A DNA stretch of 60,068 bases from CBETVX01 sp965539935 (GCA_965539935.1 CBETVX010000013.1:1-60068); one strand, 5' to 3'; shown: positions 17,407 through 27,389, numbered from the stretch's first letter. Notes: generated by a model not told the origin, from the letters alone. Made by a program: numbers and translations.

Positions 17407-18216
17407 GTGAAAGAGAAAATAAAGATACTAATTGCAGATGACAATAAAGACTTTTGTGATATTCTGTATGAGTATCTGAGTAAACAAGAGGATCTAGAGA
17501 TTGTAGGTGTAGCTAAGGATGGAATTGAGGCCGTAGACTTATTATCTAGGGAGATACCCGATGTACTTATTTTAGATATAATAATGCCTCATTTAGATGG
17601 ATTAGGAGTTTTAGAAAAAATGAGGTCATTAAGCCTTGAAAAAAATCCTAAAGTAATTGTATTATCTGCTGTAGGGCAAGATAGAATCACTCAAAAGGCT
17701 ATAAACTTGGGAGCCGATTATTACGTCGTTAAGCCTTTTGATTTTGAAGTATTCATTAAAAGAATTAGACAACTTATGGGTGGTCTTGATACTAATGAAG
17801 ATTTAGGTAGATCTCTTAAAGAGTTCCGTATATCAAATGCAGAGAAGCAACAGCCTAAAGGTGTATCTATAGAAGCTGAGATTACAAATATTATTCATGA
17901 AATAGGTGTCCCAGCCCATATAAAGGGATATTTATACTTAAGAGAAGCAATAGGAATGGTAATCGAAAATATTGAATATTTAAGCGCTGTTACTAAAGAA
18001 CTTTACCCAAGTATAGCGAGTAAATTCAATACTACTCCTTCTAGGGTAGAAAGAGCAATAAGACATGCTATAGAAGTTGCTTGGAGTAGAGGAAAGATTG
18101 ATACTATAAATAAACTATTTGGATATACAGTACATAATGGAAAAGGAAAACCAACTAATAGCGAATTTATTGCTATGGTTGCAGATAAATTAAGACTTGA
18201 ACAGAAAATTTCTTAA
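17407..18216 (+). CDS. spo0A: Sporulation master response regulator Spo0A
   Basis: 269 aa. Receiver domain (1-125) with the acidic pair D11-D12, phosphoacceptor Asp57 (LILDIIMPHLDG), VLSA switch region and the VVKPF lysine; C-terminal Spo0A DNA-binding domain (about 150-269, with TTPSRVERAIRHAIEVAWSRG as the recognition helix). Controls entry into sporulation. GTG 17407 is chosen because AGGGGG lies at 17393-17399; an in-frame TTG at 17377 overlaps that region. Sigma-H promoter and 0A box upstream. Confidence 0.96.
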   Translation: MKEKIKILIADDNKDFCDILYEYLSKQEDLEIVGVAKDGIEAVDLLSREIPDVLILDIIMPHLDGLGVLEKMRSLSLEKNPKVIVLSAVGQDRITQKAINLGADYYVVKPFDFEVFIKRIRQLMGGLDTNEDLGRSLKEFRISNAEKQQPKGVSIEAEITNIIHEIGVPAHIKGYLYLREAIGMVIENIEYLSAVTKELYPSIASKFNTTPSRVERAIRHAIEVAWSRGKIDTINKLFGYTVHNGKGKPTNSEFIAMVADKLRLEQKIS

Positions 18217-18310
18217 GGTAAATTAATAAGTATTGTGTATGATTAATATATTAACAATACAATTTATATAGCAATGAACTGCGCTTAATTAGTGTAATGA
18301 ACATAAAATT

Positions 18311-18348
18311 CTCCCATTCAATTTAAATTAGAAAGGGAGGATTTTTTA
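18311..18348 (+). terminator. Probable terminator after spo0A
   Basis: CTCCC (18311-18315) pairs with GGGAG (18335-18339), with a self-complementary AT-rich interior, followed by ATTTTTTATT. Weaker GC stem than the others here. Confidence 0.55.
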
Positions 18349-18477
18349 TTATATATTGAAATTATATTTTAGAGAATAATTTATTAATTTCTATATAGGG
18401 ATAATAGATTAATAACATATTTGAAATAATATATATAAATTATATCTAGCTTAATTGAATAATAGGAGGGCTAAGTA

Positions 18478-21105
18478 TTGGAAGAAAGAAAATGGTATAA
18501 AGAAGAAATTAAAGAAGTAGCAAAATATTTTGAAGTTAACGTTGATTTAGGTCTTAGCAATGATATGGTTGAAAAAAAAAGAGAAAAATTTGGACCAAAT
18601 GAATTAGAAACTGAAAATAAACAGTCCCTTATTAAAAAGTTTTTCAATCAGTTTAAAAATTTAATGGTAATTATACTATTAATAGCCGCTATTATATCAG
18701 GAGTTTTAGGGGAGTTTAAGGATGCAGTAATAATTTTCATAGTAGTTTTTTTAAATGCTATATTGGGTTTAATACAAGAAAATAAAGCTGAAGGTGCTCT
18801 AGAAGCTTTAAAAAAAATGACAAAACCTACGGCTAAAGTTATTAGAAATGGGAAAACATTACAAATAAGGGCTTCAGAACTAGTACCAGGTGATATAGTA
18901 ATTCTAGAAGCTGGTGACCATGTTCCAGCCGATGGAAGATTAATTGAAAGTATGAGTCTAAAGGTTGAAGAATCTGCTTTAACAGGAGAATCATTACCAG
19001 TTGATAAAAAAAATTATGCTTTAAAGGGAGATAATATTTCCTTAGGAGATAGAATAAATATGGTTTTTTCAACCAGTATGGTTACTTATGGTAGAGGTAA
19101 AATAATTGTAACTGAAACTGGTATGAACACAGAAATAGGAAAAATAGCAAAACTAATTAAATCTCAAGAAAAGTTAAAAACTCCTCTCCAAATAAAACTT
19201 GAAGAATTGGGAAAATGGCTTGGTATTATTTCCACTGCCATATGCGTAGGAATTTTTTTAATTGGTTATTTTCAAGGAAGAGAACCCTTTGAAATGTTTA
19301 TGTTATCAGTATCATTGGCTGTAGCAGCTATTCCTGAAGGTTTACCTGCAATTGTAACAATAGTACTGTCATTAGGAATACAAAAAATGATTAAGAAAAA
19401 TGCTATTATAAGAAGATTACCTGCCGTTGAAACATTGGGAACTGCTTCAGTTATTTGTTCAGATAAAACAGGAACCCTTACTCAAAATAAAATGAATGTA
19501 ACTAAAGTTTATACATATAATAGTTTGCAGGATGTTCAGGATGTAGATATTAAAAATACTGATAAAAAATTGGCACTAACTATAGGACTTCTTTGTAATG
19601 ACTCTTCAATACAAGAAGAATCAGGAGAAAAAATAACAATGGGAGATCCTACAGAAGTTGCATTAGTAATATTAGCCCAAAGGAAAGGTATGTATAAAGA
19701 TGTAATAGAAAATGAAATGAAAAGAGTAAGAGAAATACCCTTTGATTCAGATAGAAAACTTATGTCAACTATACATGAATATAAAAATAGATATCGGGTT
19801 CTAACTAAGGGAGCACCGGATATATTGATAAATAGATGTGAAAAGATTTTGATAAATGGAAAAGAAGAAGAATTAAATAATGACATGGCTAAAAAAATTT
19901 TACAAGTTAATGGTGAACTATCTGGAAAAGCTTTAAGGGTTTTAGCATTAGCCTATAAAGATTTAGAGAATCTTCCTAATGAAGTTACCTCTGAAACTAT
20001 TGAAAATAACATGATATTTGTGGGATTAGTAGGAATGATTGATCCTCCTAGGGAAGAAGTTAAGGTTGCAGTAGAAAAATGTATTAAGTCAGGCATCAAA
20101 CCAGTAATGATAACTGGAGATTATAAATTGACAGCTATGACCATTGCAAAAGAATTGGGTATTATGAAGGGAAATGATAAGGCTATTGAAGGAAAGGAAT
20201 TAGAAAAGATTACCGATGAAGAGTTGGAGGCAAATATTGAAAACTATTCTGTTTATGCAAGAGTTGCTCCTCAGCATAAAGTAAGAATTGTTAAAGCTTG
20301 GCAAAATAAAGGTAAAATCGTTGCTATGACCGGTGACGGAGTAAATGATGCTCCCTCTTTAAAAAGAGCAAACATAGGTTGTGCCATGGGGATAACTGGT
20401 ACGGATGTTTCTAAAGAAGCAGCCGATATGATTCTAACTGATGATAACTTTTCAACAATTGTTTCTGCAATAGAAGAGGGTAGGACAATATATGATAATA
20501 TACGAAAGTCAATACATTATTTACTTTCCTGTAATATAGGTGAAATAGTTGCATTGTTAATAGCTATTTTAATGGACTTGCCAACACCGCTAAAACCAAT
20601 ACATATTTTATGGGTTAATCTTGTTACAGATAGCTTTCCTGCTCTATCATTGGGGGTAGACCCAAGTGAATCAGATATTATGTCAAGAAAACCAAGGAAC
20701 CCAAATGAAAGTATTTTTGCTAATGGCCTTGGATTGTCAATTTTTTTTAAGGGAATGATTATAGGCTTAGTATCTTTAGGGGTATTTTATATTGGATTAG
20801 TTAATGATGTGAAAGTTGGAAGGACAATGGCTTTTCTAACTTTAAGTTTTTCCCAATTTGGTAATAGTCTAAGTGTAAGGTCATTAGAAAAATCCTTATT
20901 CAAAATTGGAATACTAAGTAATAAATATTTAATTTTTGCCATCCTCTGCTCAACAATTTTAGTACTTAGTGTAATATTAATACCTACTTTACGAATAGTT
21001 TTTGATTTAACTATATTAAATCTAAAACAATGGTTAATAGTTTTGAGTTTTTCAATAATACCTTTTGTTGTAAGTGAAATTTTCAAGATATTGAAAAATA
21101 AATAG
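18478..21105 (+). CDS. P-type calcium-transporting ATPase (P2A type)
   Basis: 875-aa membrane pump. Features in order: N-terminal cation-ATPase domain, two helices (about 58-100), actuator TGES (169-172), the PEGLP ion-site helix (286-290), phosphorylation site DKTGTLT beginning at Asp329, the hinge TGDGVNDAPSL and six C-terminal helices. PEGLP, a start like EVAKYFEVNVDLGLS and total length fit SERCA-like calcium/manganese exporters. TTG start with AGGAGGG upstream. Stands alone between two terminators. Substrate is predicted, not shown. Confidence 0.88.
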   Translation: MEERKWYKEEIKEVAKYFEVNVDLGLSNDMVEKKREKFGPNELETENKQSLIKKFFNQFKNLMVIILLIAAIISGVLGEFKDAVIIFIVVFLNAILGLIQENKAEGALEALKKMTKPTAKVIRNGKTLQIRASELVPGDIVILEAGDHVPADGRLIESMSLKVEESALTGESLPVDKKNYALKGDNISLGDRINMVFSTSMVTYGRGKIIVTETGMNTEIGKIAKLIKSQEKLKTPLQIKLEELGKWLGIISTAICVGIFLIGYFQGREPFEMFMLSVSLAVAAIPEGLPAIVTIVLSLGIQKMIKKNAIIRRLPAVETLGTASVICSDKTGTLTQNKMNVTKVYTYNSLQDVQDVDIKNTDKKLALTIGLLCNDSSIQEESGEKITMGDPTEVALVILAQRKGMYKDVIENEMKRVREIPFDSDRKLMSTIHEYKNRYRVLTKGAPDILINRCEKILINGKEEELNNDMAKKILQVNGELSGKALRVLALAYKDLENLPNEVTSETIENNMIFVGLVGMIDPPREEVKVAVEKCIKSGIKPVMITGDYKLTAMTIAKELGIMKGNDKAIEGKELEKITDEELEANIENYSVYARVAPQHKVRIVKAWQNKGKIVAMTGDGVNDAPSLKRANIGCAMGITGTDVSKEAADMILTDDNFSTIVSAIEEGRTIYDNIRKSIHYLLSCNIGEIVALLIAILMDLPTPLKPIHILWVNLVTDSFPALSLGVDPSESDIMSRKPRNPNESIFANGLGLSIFFKGMIIGLVSLGVFYIGLVNDVKVGRTMAFLTLSFSQFGNSLSVRSLEKSLFKIGILSNKYLIFAILCSTILVLSVILIPTLRIVFDLTILNLKQWLIVLSFSIIPFVVSEIFKILKNK

Positions 21106-21121
21106 AATTTAATATTATTAT

Positions 21122-21158
21122 ATATCTTGCTTAAAACCTACTGGCAAGATATTTTTTT
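21122..21158 (+). terminator. Intrinsic terminator after the P-type ATPase
   Basis: Nine-bp stem (21122-21130 with 21144-21152) and a T run. Confidence 0.85.
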
Positions 21159-21430
21159 AATGAATAGAAGGATACTAAATATGCAAAAAATAATAAAAGG
21201 TTTACTTTAAATAATATTAGACTCAAAAATAAATGGGGTAATAATTTCCGAGGCAATAGAGAGATTTCTACAAAATAAATTATAAAGAGAAATAATCCCC
21301 CCCAATAAAATAATATATTTTGTTGTAGTATGTCAACTTTAATTGAATTTATATTGAGTAATAAAGGAAATATTAAAATTTTAGATTGAGAAGGTTAATT
21401 GTAACTAGTGGAAAAAGGGTGGTAACCTCC
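21159..21430. other. AT-rich intergenic stretch
   Basis: I see no convincing gene or structured RNA here. There is a run of seven C near 21297-21303. An in-frame TTG at 21386 would extend the next gene by 15 residues but lacks a ribosome site. Confidence 0.5.
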
Positions 21431-22282
21431 ATGGAGAATATCATAACAGAAAAAAAGTGGATAGAATCCTTCGATGGTACTTATTTGTACTATGCAAAGG
21501 ACATTCCTAGAAAATGTAAGGCTATAATCATTTTACTCCACGGATTTACTGAACATTTAGGTCGATATGATAAATTTAAAGAAAAACTAAATTCCTATGG
21601 ATATGGTGTATATAGATATGATTATAGGGGTCATGGTAAATCAGAAGGAAAAAGAGGATATATAAAAGATTTTTTTTATTTATTTAAAGATACCGACGTT
21701 ATTGTAGAAAAAGCTAAAATTAATCATCCTCATATTCCTATTTTTATGTTTGGATTTAGTTTAGGAGGATTTATTGCCCTTGCATATGGAATAAAATATG
21801 GAGAAAAACTAAATGGACAGATTTTATCTGCACCGGCTTCCATTAAGCCACCATTGCTTAAAGGTCCTTTGGGAATGATAATAAAAACACTTTATTACCT
21901 ATTTCCTAATTATAAGATTACTTGTAGATTATGGAGGCTTTTCATGAAAAATCAAGAAATTGCAAAGGATTCAGAAAAAGATACTTTGCTTCTTAATTAT
22001 GCCACTTTAAAATTTCATGTTGAGTTTTTAATAAATGGTATGAATTGGCTTAATAATAATCTAAAAAACTATAATATTCCATGTTTTATAATTCATGGTG
22101 CAAATGATAAAGTTATTTATAAAGAATCATCTAAAAATATTTCTTCAAAATATAAAGAAATAAAAATATATGAGAATCTATCCCATGAATTAATAAATGA
22201 TATAGAAGAAGAAAGAATATTAAAGGACATTAATAATTGGATATTTAGGATGATGAATTCTCAAAATGGAGTTCCTATTTAA
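21431..22282 (+). CDS. Alpha/beta hydrolase, monoacylglycerol-lipase/lysophospholipase type
   Basis: About 283 aa. Serine hydrolase with oxyanion motif LLHGFTEHLGRY, nucleophile elbow GFSLGG (Ser110 from this start), acid in HGANDKV and histidine in SHELIND. No signal peptide, so probably cytoplasmic or membrane-associated. The family hydrolyses monoacylglycerols, lysophospholipids or related esters; the substrate here is unknown. ATG 21431 has GGGTGGT upstream. Flanked by terminators, so probably its own unit. Confidence 0.82.
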   Translation: MENIITEKKWIESFDGTYLYYAKDIPRKCKAIIILLHGFTEHLGRYDKFKEKLNSYGYGVYRYDYRGHGKSEGKRGYIKDFFYLFKDTDVIVEKAKINHPHIPIFMFGFSLGGFIALAYGIKYGEKLNGQILSAPASIKPPLLKGPLGMIIKTLYYLFPNYKITCRLWRLFMKNQEIAKDSEKDTLLLNYATLKFHVEFLINGMNWLNNNLKNYNIPCFIIHGANDKVIYKESSKNISSKYKEIKIYENLSHELINDIEEERILKDINNWIFRMMNSQNGVPI

Positions 22283-22300
22283 TACATAGGAGCTTTTTTT
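22270..22300 (+). terminator. Intrinsic terminator overlapping the hydrolase stop
   Basis: Nine-bp stem including one G-T pair (22270-22278 with 22286-22294) and a T tract. The 5' arm lies within the last codons of the hydrolase. Confidence 0.75.
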
Positions 22301-22359
22301 AATATTTTTTTGTATGTATTGGAAATACTATGGATAAATCGTCCTTTGAGGAGGTACAT

Positions 22360-23496
22360 ATGGTTTTAAGTGGTAGTGTTAAAAAAGATACAAAAACTAA
22401 AAATTTAGTTAAAAGGCTAGAATATGGAGATATAGCCCTCATAAAACATAAAGATATTGATGAAATTGCAGCTCTTTCTTTGGTAGAAAAAAAACCTAAA
22501 GCTATTCTTAATGTAAAAGAATCAATTAGTGGAAAATATCCCAATAAAGGGCCAGAAATATTACTGAATTCAGGAATCAAATTAATTGATTTAAATAATG
22601 AATCCCTATTTGATGATATTGAAGAAGGTAGCAAAATTGAAATAATTAACAATGAAATTTACAAAGATAATAGTTTCTATTGTAAAGGAAAAATTATTAA
22701 TGAAAAAATTATTACACAAAAAATAAGGGAATCAAACAATAATCTTGAAAAAGAACTAGATAATTTTATTGAGAATACATTAAAGTATGCCAAGAAAGAA
22801 AAAGATTTAATATTAGGGAAAATTTCAATTCCTGATATTTCACTGAATTTTGAAAAAAAACACGTATTAGTAGTTGTAAGAGGAAGGGACTATAAAAAAG
22901 ATTTAGCAGCATTAAAACCTTATATAACAGAAATGAAACCTATTCTTATAGGAGTAGATGGTGGAGGAGATGCATTATTAGAATTTGGATATAAACCGGA
23001 TATTGTAATAGGAGATATGGATAGTGTTTCCGATAGGTGTTTACTGAACTGTAAAGAAATTATAGTGCATGCCTATAGTAATGGTTATGCTCCCGGTATG
23101 AAGAGAATAGAAAAACTAGGTCTTAAATGCAAATTGTTTTCAGTATCTGGAACTAGTGAAGATATTGCATTATTATTGGCCTATGAAAAAGGTGCAGATT
23201 TTATTGTGGCAGTAGGAACCCATACAAATATGATAGATTTTCTTGAAAAAGGAAGAAAAGGAATGGCTAGTACCTTTTTAGTGAGATTAAAGGTAGGATC
23301 AAAACTAGTTGATGCCAAGGGAGTTAATAAATTATATAAAGAAAGGATCAAGCCAATATATATACTAAGTGTGTTTTTGGCTTCATTAATGCCAATAGGA
23401 ATTATTTCAATTTTTTCACCCTTAAGTCAAAATTTTTTTAAATTAGTATTATTGCGTATAAAGATTATTTTGGGAATGAAGGGATTATTATGGTAA
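22360..23496 (+). CDS. steA: SteA-like putative cytokinetic protein with thiamine-pyrophosphokinase fold
   Basis: About 378 aa. The central and C-terminal part carries the thiamine-pyrophosphokinase-like block ILIGVDGGGDALLEFGY (about 200) and DIVIGDMDSVSD, then one or two membrane helices near the C-terminus (about 338-370). In Corynebacterium SteA with SteB affects cell separation and the division ring; function in Clostridia is inferred. ATG 22360 has GAGGAGG upstream and is preferred to the ATG at 22330. Overlaps the next gene by 7 nt. Confidence 0.75.
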   Translation: MVLSGSVKKDTKTKNLVKRLEYGDIALIKHKDIDEIAALSLVEKKPKAILNVKESISGKYPNKGPEILLNSGIKLIDLNNESLFDDIEEGSKIEIINNEIYKDNSFYCKGKIINEKIITQKIRESNNNLEKELDNFIENTLKYAKKEKDLILGKISIPDISLNFEKKHVLVVVRGRDYKKDLAALKPYITEMKPILIGVDGGGDALLEFGYKPDIVIGDMDSVSDRCLLNCKEIIVHAYSNGYAPGMKRIEKLGLKCKLFSVSGTSEDIALLLAYEKGADFIVAVGTHTNMIDFLEKGRKGMASTFLVRLKVGSKLVDAKGVNKLYKERIKPIYILSVFLASLMPIGIISIFSPLSQNFFKLVLLRIKIILGMKGLLW

Positions 23497-24233
23497 TAAA
23501 TATTAGACATTTCATTATTACTGTCATTGCTATTTTTTTATCATTAGGGATTGGTATTTTTATAGGAGCTATTATGGATAGTCAAAAGATATTTATATCT
23601 CAGCAGAAAGCCCTTGTTTCACAAATTGAAGAGGAATTTGATACATTTAGACAGAAGAACTATGATCTTTTAAATAAAATTCAGGAATTAGAGGAAGAAA
23701 AGAAAAATTATGAACAATTGATTGAAAATATACAAGAATATTTAAGCAGTATAAGATTGGAAGGATTAAATATATTGCTTATTAAAAACTATGATGAAAA
23801 TAATCTAAGTGAGTTGGCCGATGAATTAAAAAAAACCGGTGCACAGGTTACTGAGCAGATTATTAATGGTAATAATATTAATGGAATAAATGAATCATAC
23901 TTTTATAAAGAGCAAATATACAAGAATATCTCAGATGATTCTATTGATATTGTGATATTATTGTTAGATTCAATTAATGGTTATGAAAAAGATGAAGTTG
24001 AAATATATAGAGATTTCATAGATCAACTACAAAACTTAAATAATTCTATTATAGTTGTAGAGAATACATTAAATAACAATAATATAATTACTGGACATTA
24101 TGAGGAAATGGGTATAAAAGTAATAAAAAGTGCAAATAGTAAAATGGGAAAAATTAAAACTCTTTTACATTTATTGAGAGAAAATAAAACAAAGGAGATT
24201 TCACCCAATGAAAGGAAGGAGTTAGTTTATTGA
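23490..24233 (+). CDS. SteB/MctB-like membrane-anchored coiled-coil protein (DUF3186-like)
   Basis: 247 aa: one N-terminal membrane helix (about residues 7-28, with LSLGIGIFIGAIMDSQ), a coiled coil (about 30-75) and an extracellular domain. Proteins of this type are annotated copper transporter MctB or SteB; the SteA partner gene overlaps it by 7 nt, which favours a SteA-SteB envelope role. No copper-binding pattern is obvious. The stop overlaps the TTG of the next gene. Confidence 0.7.
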   Translation: MVINIRHFIITVIAIFLSLGIGIFIGAIMDSQKIFISQQKALVSQIEEEFDTFRQKNYDLLNKIQELEEEKKNYEQLIENIQEYLSSIRLEGLNILLIKNYDENNLSELADELKKTGAQVTEQIINGNNINGINESYFYKEQIYKNISDDSIDIVILLLDSINGYEKDEVEIYRDFIDQLQNLNNSIIVVENTLNNNNIITGHYEEMGIKVIKSANSKMGKIKTLLHLLRENKTKEISPNERKELVY

Positions 24234-24907
24234 AAAAAATAACTGCACTGATTCCTGCCTATAATGAAGAAAAAAGAATTTTTAATACAGTAAATTCATT
24301 AAAGAAATCAAAGTATATAAACAAAATATTGGTAATAGATGATGGTTCTACAGATAATACAAGAGAAATTGCAATGAAAACCGGTGTTGATGTAATTAGT
24401 AGTGAGGGAAATATAGGAAAGGGTAATGCCCTCAATTTAGGTTTAAAAACAATTTCGTATGAAGAAGATATTATTGTTTTTATTGATGCTGATTTAGAAA
24501 ATACTGCAATTGAAGTTGATAAGCTTATTGCTCCAATACTTTATGAAAATATAGATGTAACAATTGCTAGATTCAAACCAGCTTTAAAAAAGGGTGGATT
24601 CGGGTTGGTAAAAAAAATGGCCCAAAAAGGAGTTGAATTATTTACAGGACAAGTCATAGATAGTTGTCTATCGGGGCAAAGAGCATTTAAAGCTGAGGTG
24701 CTAAAAAACATAAAAAAAATACCTTCAAAATTTGGTGTAGAAATTGGTATGTTAATTGATATTTTAAATAAAGGATATAGTGTTAAAGAAGTTGATGTAG
24801 ATATGAAACATAGGGAAACAGGAAGAGATATTAATGGTTTTATACATAGAGGAAGACAATTTTACCAAATATTATATACTCTTATTTATAAAAGAATTGA
24901 GGGTTAA
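24230..24907 (+). CDS. Family 2 glycosyltransferase
   Basis: 225-aa soluble GT-A enzyme: ALIPAYNEEKRI at the start, VIDDGSTDNT and the DxD-like FIDADLE around residue 87. No membrane helices, resembling the dolichol-phosphate-mannose-synthase type without anchor. TTG start overlapping the previous stop by 4 nt, so coupled. Sits between steB and a polyprenyl-phosphate glycosyl-1-phosphate transferase-like gene, suggesting a lipid-linked sugar. Donor and acceptor are unknown. Confidence 0.85.
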   Translation: MKKITALIPAYNEEKRIFNTVNSLKKSKYINKILVIDDGSTDNTREIAMKTGVDVISSEGNIGKGNALNLGLKTISYEEDIIVFIDADLENTAIEVDKLIAPILYENIDVTIARFKPALKKGGFGLVKKMAQKGVELFTGQVIDSCLSGQRAFKAEVLKNIKKIPSKFGVEIGMLIDILNKGYSVKEVDVDMKHRETGRDINGFIHRGRQFYQILYTLIYKRIEG

Positions 24908-24910
24908 TAT

Positions 24911-25741
24911 ATGATTTTACTTGCAGGATTCCTTTCTTATATTATTGCCAAAATAACAATACCTATGGTTGAAAGATTATTGATTCAATCTAATTGCATT
25001 AAAGTTAATTACAAAGGTGTAGCAATTCCCGTATGTATGGGCATTATATATGTAATAAATAATGTGTTTGTATCAATACTATTTCTTAATTATTTACAAG
25101 ACATAAGAGAAAAAATTATATTTGTATTCTTAATTGGAACCTTTGGTATGGCTTTTGCAGGAATAATTGATGATTTATTAGGAAATAAAAATGTTCAAGG
25201 TTTTAGAGGGCATATTTTTATGATGTTTAAAGGAAGATTAACTACAGGTGGACTTAAGGCTATATTAGGAGGGGCTATATCCTTTATAATAAGTAGTACT
25301 TTATCTGATAATATTAGTGATATTATTGTTAATTTCTTCATAATTAGCTTATTTACTAATTTTATAAACTTACTAGATCTTAGACCAGGTAGGGCACTAA
25401 AAGTTTTAATGTTTTTTTCTATTATCATGTTATTTTATTTAGATACTCAAATGAAAATTATTCTAATAACCTTAATTAGTGTAACTATAGCCTATCTTCC
25501 ATATGATCTTAAGGGACTGACTATGCTAGGGGATACAGGATCAAATGTTATAGGCATGACTCTAGGTATAATATCAGTTTATTTGCCTAAGGCTATCAAA
25601 TATACATTACTTGTATTTTTATTAATAGTTCATATTTATACTGAGAAAAAATCTATTTCGAAGCTAATATATAATAGTAAGATATTAAATTATATTGATA
25701 ATTTTGGAAGAAAAGAAGGAGATATATATGATAAATCTTAA
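24911..25741 (+). CDS. MraY/WecA-like phospho-sugar transferase
   Basis: 276-aa polytopic membrane protein of the polyprenyl-phosphate N-acetylhexosamine-1-phosphate transferase family. DDLLG (near residue 85) and GDTGSNVIG (near 210) match the family motifs; the usual NxxD segment is NLLDLRPGRALK (near 153). Shorter than true MraY (about 320 aa) and with fewer helices, so possibly a specialised relative. Follows the glycosyltransferase by 3 nt and overlaps DUF3866 by 14 nt. Confidence 0.78.
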   Translation: MILLAGFLSYIIAKITIPMVERLLIQSNCIKVNYKGVAIPVCMGIIYVINNVFVSILFLNYLQDIREKIIFVFLIGTFGMAFAGIIDDLLGNKNVQGFRGHIFMMFKGRLTTGGLKAILGGAISFIISSTLSDNISDIIVNFFIISLFTNFINLLDLRPGRALKVLMFFSIIMLFYLDTQMKIILITLISVTIAYLPYDLKGLTMLGDTGSNVIGMTLGIISVYLPKAIKYTLLVFLLIVHIYTEKKSISKLIYNSKILNYIDNFGRKEGDIYDKS

Positions 25742-26822
25742 GGAAGGAATAGTGGAGGAAATAGTTGATAAAAGAAATAATGCTATTGAAACAAAGGTAA
25801 GGATAAATGGAAAAGTGGAAAAAGCCATAGCTTATAGACAGTTGATCGGAGAGATTTATCCCCAAAATAGAGTATTGCTTAATACTAGTGCCAATGATTT
25901 AGGTTTAGGAACCGGTGGATATCATTATGTTTTAGCAAATCTAGATAATCCAATAGCTTATAATGAAGGAACTGGGCATATAATGAAATTGAGATACACT
26001 CCTCTTCAAATTAAAGTTAATAGTTGTGAAGAGCAAGAAAGCCAATATCATCATATATTTAACAAATTTACATCATTAGATAATATGCCCATAATAATTG
26101 GTGGTCTTCATAGTATGCTTATTCCATTATCCTTAGTATTAAAGGAATTGGATTCAAATATAAAGGTCTGTTATATAATGACTGATGGTGGAGCTTTACC
26201 TATAGATTTTAGTAAAAATGTATATTTATTAAAAAAAGAAAAATACCTAGATTTTACAATTACTATTGGTCATGCCTTTGGAGGAGATTATGAGTGTATA
26301 AATATATACAATGCCCTAATCATGGCTAAAGAAGTATTAATGTGTGATATATGTATAGTGATAATGGGACCTGGAATTGTAGGTACTGGAACAAAATATG
26401 GTTTTACTGGAATTGAACAAGGACATATAATAGATGCCGTAAATGATTTAGGTGGCACACCTATTTTTGTACCAAGGATTAGTTTTAAAGACACAAGGAG
26501 TAGACATTATGGAATAAGTCATCATACTTTAACAGTTTTAAGTGAGATAAGCAAGACGAGGGCTAAAGTTGGAATTCCAGTACTACAAGAAAAAAGATTG
26601 AATTATATAAATAAACAAATAGAAGAATCTAGTATTGCAAATAAACATGATATAATCTATTATGAATATACAAAGACAATAGATATTTTAAAAAAATCAT
26701 ATCTGCCTATGAATACAATGGGAAGGGATATAAAAGATGATATAGAATATTTTATTACTGTTGGAATAAATGCTGAAATAGCTTTAAATCATCTATCTTT
26801 TCCATTATGTCATAAGCAGTAG
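25728..26822 (+). CDS. DUF3866 family protein
   Basis: About 364 aa, no membrane helices. Begins INLKEGIVEEIVDKRNNAIE, with conserved-looking DLGLGTGGYHYVLAN, GHIMKLRYTPLQIKVNSCEEQES and GPGIVGTGTKYGFTGIEQG. I recognise the DUF3866 family, which has no assigned function and travels with nudF and spoIIM in Clostridia. ATG 25728 has AAGAAGGAG upstream; a TTG at 25695 is the only earlier option. Last gene of the five-gene envelope cluster, ending 11 nt before nudF. Confidence 0.75.
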   Translation: MINLKEGIVEEIVDKRNNAIETKVRINGKVEKAIAYRQLIGEIYPQNRVLLNTSANDLGLGTGGYHYVLANLDNPIAYNEGTGHIMKLRYTPLQIKVNSCEEQESQYHHIFNKFTSLDNMPIIIGGLHSMLIPLSLVLKELDSNIKVCYIMTDGGALPIDFSKNVYLLKKEKYLDFTITIGHAFGGDYECINIYNALIMAKEVLMCDICIVIMGPGIVGTGTKYGFTGIEQGHIIDAVNDLGGTPIFVPRISFKDTRSRHYGISHHTLTVLSEISKTRAKVGIPVLQEKRLNYINKQIEESSIANKHDIIYYEYTKTIDILKKSYLPMNTMGRDIKDDIEYFITVGINAEIALNHLSFPLCHKQ

Positions 26823-26833
26823 GGGGGAAAAGT

Positions 26834-27367
26834 ATGATAATTGAAAGAACGATTAAATCAGATAAAATATATCAAGGCAAAATTATTAATCTTAGGGTTG
26901 ATACTGTAGAATTACCTGATAAAAAATACTCTAAGCGTGAAGTAGTAGAACATCCTGGTGCTGCGGCAATTGTACCAATTACAAAAGACAATAAAATTGT
27001 CATGGTAAAACAATTTAGAAAAGCAGTAGAAGATTTTTTATTAGAAATCCCAGCTGGCAAGTTAGAAATTGGAGAAGATTGTTTAGAATGTGGGAAAAGA
27101 GAATTGTTGGAGGAGACTGGTTATAAATGTGAGGATTTAGAATATTTACTTACATTTTATACTTCACCTGGTTTTTCTAATGAAGTTATTACAATATATG
27201 TAGCTAGAAATCTTCAAAAATATACGGAAAATCCCGATGAAGATGAATATATTGAAATTGAAGAATATGAAATTGAAGAATTAGTAAAGATGATTGAAGA
27301 AAGTAAAATCAAAGATGGAAAAACAATCGTAGCAATATTAGCTGTTAAACAGTTTTTAAAACTATAA
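26834..27367 (+). CDS. nudF: ADP-ribose pyrophosphatase (Nudix)
   Basis: 177-aa Nudix hydrolase that splits ADP-ribose to AMP and ribose 5-phosphate. A complete Nudix box runs from Gly75 to Tyr97 (GKLEIGE, seven residues, RELLEETGY), and EIPAGKLE is typical of the ADP-ribose subgroup. GGGGGG ribosome site before ATG 26834. nudF upstream of spoIIM is conserved with Bacillus. Confidence 0.92.
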   Translation: MIIERTIKSDKIYQGKIINLRVDTVELPDKKYSKREVVEHPGAAAIVPITKDNKIVMVKQFRKAVEDFLLEIPAGKLEIGEDCLECGKRELLEETGYKCEDLEYLLTFYTSPGFSNEVITIYVARNLQKYTENPDEDEYIEIEEYEIEELVKMIEESKIKDGKTIVAILAVKQFLKL

Positions 27368-27389
27368 AATTATATTTAGACATAAAAGA

